Assembly (NCBI GenBank): GCA_963820415.1
Contig: CAWFZT010000007.1
Location: 70,572 to 134,571 of the forward strand
Length of the DNA: 64,000 nt
Source of the DNA: CAWFZT01 sp963820415
Lineage (GTDB): Bacteria; Chloroflexota; Anaerolineae; Anaerolineales; Anaerolineaceae
Direction: 5' to 3'
The notes beneath the pieces are model-generated. The model was not told where the DNA came from. It was given only the letters and a program-made list of their open reading frames with translations, and made no database searches. Shown piece by piece: positions 60,301 through 64,000 of the stretch. How positions within the stretch are numbered: the first letter of the stretch is position 1; each line of letters begins with the position of its first letter. Made by a program: the position numbers and the translations under genes.

Positions 60301-61785
60301 ATGACCCAAACCCAGGCTGAGACAATCACCTCAACTCATCCTGCTAAGGTTGTAAACGATTTTTGCATCACTTTCAGCACTGTCAATGGTTCTGGATCCG
60401 CGACCGCGAACAATGTACTGCTCAGAGCTCTGTTCAAAATGGGCATCCCTGTTTCGGGTAAGAATATCTTCCCTTCTAACATTCAAGGTCTGCCTACTTG
60501 GTATACCATCCGGGTAAATAAGGAGGGATTCTTGGCCAGGGTAGAACGGGACGATATTGTGGTCGCAATGAACCCGGCGACATTTGCCAGTGAGATTGGT
60601 TTTCTGGTCCCGGGTGGGGTTTTGCTGTATTCGGATGAATTCAAAACGCCGGTAACGCGTGAAGATATTATCGCATATCCAATGCCGGTAAAGAAAATTA
60701 CCCGCGAAATGGATGTTCCACCCACTTTACGCGATTACATTGCTAATATGGTCTATGTTGGTATCCTGGCGCAATTATTGGGGATCGATTTAGAAAAAAT
60801 CCATCAGGCATTGGATGTTCATTTTAAAGGAAAACAGAAAGCGATCAATTCTAATTATGCAGTGATTGAAGCGTCCGCACAATGGGCAGCCGCTAATCTG
60901 TTCAAGAAAGACAGGTATTCTGTTGAGCCTATGAATGCCACTGCAGGGTATATCCTGACTGATGGGAATACGGCTGGAGCCTTGGGAGCAATATTCGGCG
61001 GTGTACAATTTTCGGCGTGGTATCCAATCACCCCGGCTTCCAGCTTGGCCGAATCCTTAAATGAGTACCTGCCGCAGTTACGGAAGGATGTGAAAACTGG
61101 AAAAGTTACCTACGTCGTGGTCCAGGCTGAGGATGAATTAGCTGCCATTGGCATGGTGGTTGGGGCAGGCTGGGCTGGCCTGCGCTCGATGACATCTACA
61201 TCAGGCCCAGGTTTGAGCTTGATGGCTGAATACCTGGGGTTGGCCTATTATTCTGAAGTACCCCTGGTTGTATGGGACGTTCAACGAGTGGGGCCAAGCA
61301 CCGGGCTTCCCACCAGGACGGCTCAGGGTGATATTACCTCAACTTATTTCATCTCGCACGGCGATACAGAATTTATTCTCTTGTTTCCAGGTTCAGTGAA
61401 TGAATGTTTTGAGTTTGGATGGAAGGCTTTTGACCTGGCGGAGGAGTTGCAGACTCCGGTGATCGTGATGAGTGACCTTGATTTTGGCATGAACGAATGG
61501 ATGGCGAAGAAATTCGAATATCCTGACACCTCAATAAATCGGGGGAAAATTCTATGGGAAGATGACCTGGATAAAATGTTGGAACGAACTAAAGGCGATT
61601 GGGGGCGTTACCAGGATCTGGATGGTGACGGAATCCCTTATCGCACAGTCGCTGGAAACCATCATCCCGGAGCCGCATACCTGACGCGGGGTACCGGACA
61701 CGATGAAAAAGCACGCTACAGTGAAGAGCCCGAAGTGTGGGAACGAGTCCTGAAACGTCTCGGTTTGAAGTTTAAAACCGCGTGA
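60301..61785 (+). CDS. 2-oxoacid:ferredoxin oxidoreductase, gamma-alpha fusion subunit (KorA type)
   Basis: A 494-residue subunit. The gamma domain (about 1-185, FSTVNGSGSATANNVLLRALF) precedes the alpha pyrimidine-binding domain (YPITPASSLAESLNEYL near 240, VQAEDELAAIGMVVGAGWAGLRSMTSTSGPG). This resembles KorA-type enzymes that oxidise 2-oxoglutarate or branched 2-oxoacids to acyl-CoA with ferredoxin. The frame ends with TGA 61783-61785 after FKTA, where homologs continue into the C-terminal alpha domain, found in frame just downstream. The stop could be CGA mutated to TGA. GAGGAG precedes the ATG. Confidence 0.9.
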   Translation: MTQTQAETITSTHPAKVVNDFCITFSTVNGSGSATANNVLLRALFKMGIPVSGKNIFPSNIQGLPTWYTIRVNKEGFLARVERDDIVVAMNPATFASEIGFLVPGGVLLYSDEFKTPVTREDIIAYPMPVKKITREMDVPPTLRDYIANMVYVGILAQLLGIDLEKIHQALDVHFKGKQKAINSNYAVIEASAQWAAANLFKKDRYSVEPMNATAGYILTDGNTAGALGAIFGGVQFSAWYPITPASSLAESLNEYLPQLRKDVKTGKVTYVVVQAEDELAAIGMVVGAGWAGLRSMTSTSGPGLSLMAEYLGLAYYSEVPLVVWDVQRVGPSTGLPTRTAQGDITSTYFISHGDTEFILLFPGSVNECFEFGWKAFDLAEELQTPVIVMSDLDFGMNEWMAKKFEYPDTSINRGKILWEDDLDKMLERTKGDWGRYQDLDGDGIPYRTVAGNHHPGAAYLTRGTGHDEKARYSEEPEVWERVLKRLGLKFKTA

Positions 61786-62142
61786 AATATCTTGCCCAAA
61801 CCTGTTGTTCATTCTATGCCGGACGCTCGTATTGGCATCATTGCCTGTGGTTCCACCGATCCGGCAGTCGAGGAGGCGCGAGTAATGCTGGCCAGAGAAG
61901 GGTTGAAAACAAATTACTGCCGAGTCCGGTCTTTACCCCTCTGCCAGGAAGTCATTGATTTCATCGCGGCCCATGACCGGACTTATGTTGTCGAAATAAA
62001 CCGGGATGGGCAGTTGAAACAGACTTTAACCCTGGAAATCCCAGGCCTTTGTACTCAACTGTATCAGGTATCTCATATCGATGGGATGCCCTTATCGGCG
62101 CGGTGGGTAAAGGAACAGATCCTTGCCCTGGAAGGGAAATAA
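61786..62142 (+). pseudogene. C-terminal domain of the KorA subunit, behind an in-frame stop
   Basis: About 118 codons in the same frame as korA, six bases after its TGA if a TTG at 61792 is used. It reads LPKPVVHSMPDARIGIIACGSTDPAVEEARVMLAREG and ends DGMPLSARWVKEQILALEG, the transketolase C-terminal-like domain of the alpha subunit. No ribosome site is seen. Either a separate domain polypeptide or, more likely, part of a continuous gene interrupted by one stop. Confidence 0.8.
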
Positions 62143-62144
62143 CC

Positions 62145-63188
62145 ATGGTCGATCAGTCCCAAACAGGTAAACCGGCATTGAATCTGGTGGGTCTATCACG
62201 GTCAGATTATCGCGGGGCTCCCAGTACTTTGTGCCAGGGCTGCGGTCATAATTCGATTGCCAACCAAATCATTTCAGCTTGCTATGAACTAAATATCGTG
62301 CCAGATAATGTGGTTAAGTTCAGCGGTATTGGCTGCTCGAGTAAGAGCCCGACCTATTTCATGAACCGTTCGTTTGGATTTAATGGCTTGCATGGCCGTA
62401 TGCCTTCTTTAGCACTTGGAGCAATGTTTGCCGATATCTCATTAAAAGGAATTGGGGTCAGTGGGGATGGGGATACAGCCAGCATAGGTATCGGTCAATT
62501 CAAACATATGGTCAGGCGAAATTTGCCCTTTGTCTATATCATTGAAAACAATGGCGTTTACGGGTTGACCAAAGGTCAATTTTCAGCCACTTCAGAAAAG
62601 GATCTATATCTCAAACGGCAAGGGGTGAATCCCTATTCACCAATTGATATTTGTATGGAAGCGCTGGCCTCGAACGCGACTTTTGTCGCCCGGTCTTTTG
62701 CCGGGGATCCAAAACAGGTGAAAGAACTGATCAAAGCCGCTTTCAGCCACGATGGGATTGCTATACTGGACATTATCAGCCCTTGTGTGACTTTCCACAA
62801 CCAGGAAAATTCTCTCCACTCCTACACCTGGGGAAAAGAACACGAAATCCCCTTGCACGAACTATCTTATGTGGCTCCCCGCGACGAGATAACTATTGAG
62901 GATTTCGAAGAGGGTACGACCCGTGAAGTCGTCCTGCACAATGGGTCGCAAATCATTTTGAAGAAACTTGAAAAAGATTATGACCCAACGGACCGCTGGC
63001 AGGCCTTTCGCATCCTCGAATTGGCGCAAAAGAACAATTGGTTAGTAACCGGCTTGATTTATGTAGACCCAGACCAACCTTCTATGTTTGACGCTTACGA
63101 TTTACCGGAAATTCCTTTGAACCGGTTAGCTGAAGACAAACTGCGCCCAGCAAGAGAGTGGCTCGATAAAATCAATGATATGTTTTAG
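62145..63188 (+). CDS. 2-oxoacid:ferredoxin oxidoreductase, beta subunit (KorB type)
   Basis: A 347-residue TPP-binding subunit. LCQGCGHNSI near residue 27 and FSGIGCSSKSPTYF hold conserved cysteines; the TPP motif is GVSGDGDTASIGIGQFKHMVRRN...IIENNGVYGLTKGQ (about 103-145). It pairs with KorA to decarboxylate a 2-oxoacid and pass electrons to ferredoxin. I chose ATG 62145, two bases after the preceding stop with GAAGGG upstream; the longer frame from 62049 overlaps the previous gene. Unlike many KorB it has no extra ferredoxin domain. Confidence 0.92.
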   Translation: MVDQSQTGKPALNLVGLSRSDYRGAPSTLCQGCGHNSIANQIISACYELNIVPDNVVKFSGIGCSSKSPTYFMNRSFGFNGLHGRMPSLALGAMFADISLKGIGVSGDGDTASIGIGQFKHMVRRNLPFVYIIENNGVYGLTKGQFSATSEKDLYLKRQGVNPYSPIDICMEALASNATFVARSFAGDPKQVKELIKAAFSHDGIAILDIISPCVTFHNQENSLHSYTWGKEHEIPLHELSYVAPRDEITIEDFEEGTTREVVLHNGSQIILKKLEKDYDPTDRWQAFRILELAQKNNWLVTGLIYVDPDQPSMFDAYDLPEIPLNRLAEDKLRPAREWLDKINDMF

Positions 63189-63213
63189 TAGATGAATTTC
63201 TAAAGATTACGAG

Positions 63214-64000
63214 TTACGGAGAGTTGACTGCGATAGGCCGGTTGGGATCGCGAATCCATTCGCTCCAGGAGCCTACAAACAGCCGGGCGCCTTTCAATCC
63301 GGCTATTTCCATGGCAAGCAGATGATGACAAGAGGTCACTCCTGATCCGCAATATACTACCACGTTTTCAGGAGGGGTGTTTTTCAGCAGTCGAGCGAAT
63401 TCGACTTGAAGAATGAAGGAGATTTAAACACCCCCTTGTGGGTCAGATTTTTTACATGGAAGCGATTGAGCGCCCCCGGAATGTGCCCGGCGACTAAGTC
63501 AATTGGCTCTATTTCCCCACTGAAACGCTGTGGGGAACGCGGATCGATAAGGCGATAAACCGGGTCCTGGCGGATTCTTTCTATCTCGTCAGTCGAAACA
63601 AGCATTTCAGAATGGAACGAAGGCATAAAAGGGACAGAAGCTGGGTTGGGATGATAAGCCCCTGTTTGGGTAGGGCGGTTTTCGCGTAGCCATATCGGAA
63701 AACCGCCATCTAACAATGCCACCTTTGAATGACCATAATAGCGCAGCATCCACCACAAGCGCACGGCAAACGATCCGCCAGTGGTATCGTAAACAACTAC
63801 CTGAGTATCTTTTTGAATTCCCCAAGAGGTTAATTTATTGGAAAAAATATCAGGTTCTGGCAAGGGATGGCGTCCGGTCTGCCGGGTGACTTTGCCAGAA
63901 AGGTCTTGATCCAGGTGAGCGTAAATTGCATCGGGCAGGTGGCCTTCCTGGTAATTTAGAAAGCCCCAATCTGGTTCAGAATAGATCAAAACGGCAATCA
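63214..64000 (-). pseudogene. Thiosulfate/3-mercaptopyruvate sulfurtransferase, 5' incomplete and frameshifted
   Basis: A two-rhodanese-domain sulfurtransferase running off the right end. The N-terminal domain has EGHLPDAIYAHLDQDLSG and VVVYDTTGGSFAVRLWW; the second begins RLIDPRSPQRFSG and GHIPGALN. The first frame stops at 63384, but after a frame change near 63401-63407 it continues EFARLLKNTPPENVVVYCGSGVTSCHHLL and ends at TAA 63214-63216. CGSGVTS is the active-site loop, of 3-mercaptopyruvate type. The product moves sulfane sulfur to cyanide or thiols. One-base lesion, mutation or error. Confidence 0.85.

Noticed and set aside
61783..61785. UGA in korA as a selenocysteine codon
   Set aside because: Homologs have Arg-like residues here, no SECIS-type hairpin is evident just downstream, and no selenoprotein chemistry is expected at this domain border.

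Overview
The window looks like a chromosomal segment of a bacterium of the Chloroflexota, probably an Anaerolineae-like anaerobe or facultative anaerobe. This is inferred from the mix of genes: a fused NuoCD, a PSP1-type protein, a Thr/Pro-rich LysM/CAP surface protein, 2-oxoacid:ferredoxin oxidoreductase, polyferredoxins and a glmS ribozyme. No 16S rRNA gene is present, so the assignment is not proven. No phage, CRISPR array or transposase gene was seen.

Layout. 1-2.8 kb: tail of a SEDS (FtsW/RodA) protein, a tRNA-Gln(CUG)/glnS unit and a YbaK-type editing protein. 2.8-10.7 kb: a seven-gene minus-strand operon that looks like catabolism of a phosphorylated polyol or ketose (class II aldolase, two zinc dehydrogenases, PHP-like protein, PfkB sugar kinase, DUF89 phosphatase, sorbitol-6-phosphate-dehydrogenase-like SDR). 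10.8-15.2 kb: a heterodimeric ABC exporter and YigZ. 15.2-18.2 kb: YbaK paralog, polyferredoxin and DUF362 protein. 18.4-22.6 kb: rel, moeA, VKOR and a small acidic Cys protein. 22.8-25.3 kb: an Ldh_2-family dehydrogenase and pfkA. 25.3-31.6 kb: a minus-strand translation and proteostasis block (tRNA-Leu, tig, clpP, a HAD gene, rlmN, ftsY, prfB with its programmed frameshift). 31.6-39.5 kb: an operon with a Ycf46-like AAA+ ATPase, an Hsp70-like protein, DUF1257 (Ycf35), DUF2997, a small radical-SAM activase, a HEAT/WD40 protein and an MFS transporter. 39.7-43.4 kb: LysM/CAP surface protein, glmS ribozyme and glmS. 43.4-49.6 kb: a rearranged, partly A+T-rich region with duplicated fragments, gene remnants and a small GNAT/ATP-grasp cluster. 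49.6-53.0 kb: SDR, a protein of unknown family, a broken MFS gene and an Fe-S-type HTH regulator. 53.0-58.3 kb: nuoB-nuoCD-nuoI, a Cys-rich small protein, PSP1 and a PIG-L deacetylase. 58.3-64 kb: M20 amidohydrolase, GntR regulator, korA/korB and a sulfurtransferase.

Three things stand out. First, an approximately 92-bp, almost fully palindromic repeat family (four long copies and one that has lost its central hairpin) lies just upstream of five unrelated genes and shows compensatory base changes in its stem. Second, the Ycf46/Hsp70/Ycf35/DUF2997/radical-SAM/WD40 operon looks like an uncharacterised multi-protein system. Third, the polyol-phosphate operon combines enzymes in a way I do not recognise from a named pathway.

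Quality warning. Six genes (a HAD gene, tig, the Hsp70-like gene, a DUF326 gene, an M20 gene and a sulfurtransferase) are each broken by an apparent single-base indel, and two (rel, korA) by an in-frame stop. This density suggests sequencing or assembly error as much as biology. The glmS-tail, GMC-oxidoreductase and MFS remnants are larger truncations and look like genuine gene decay.
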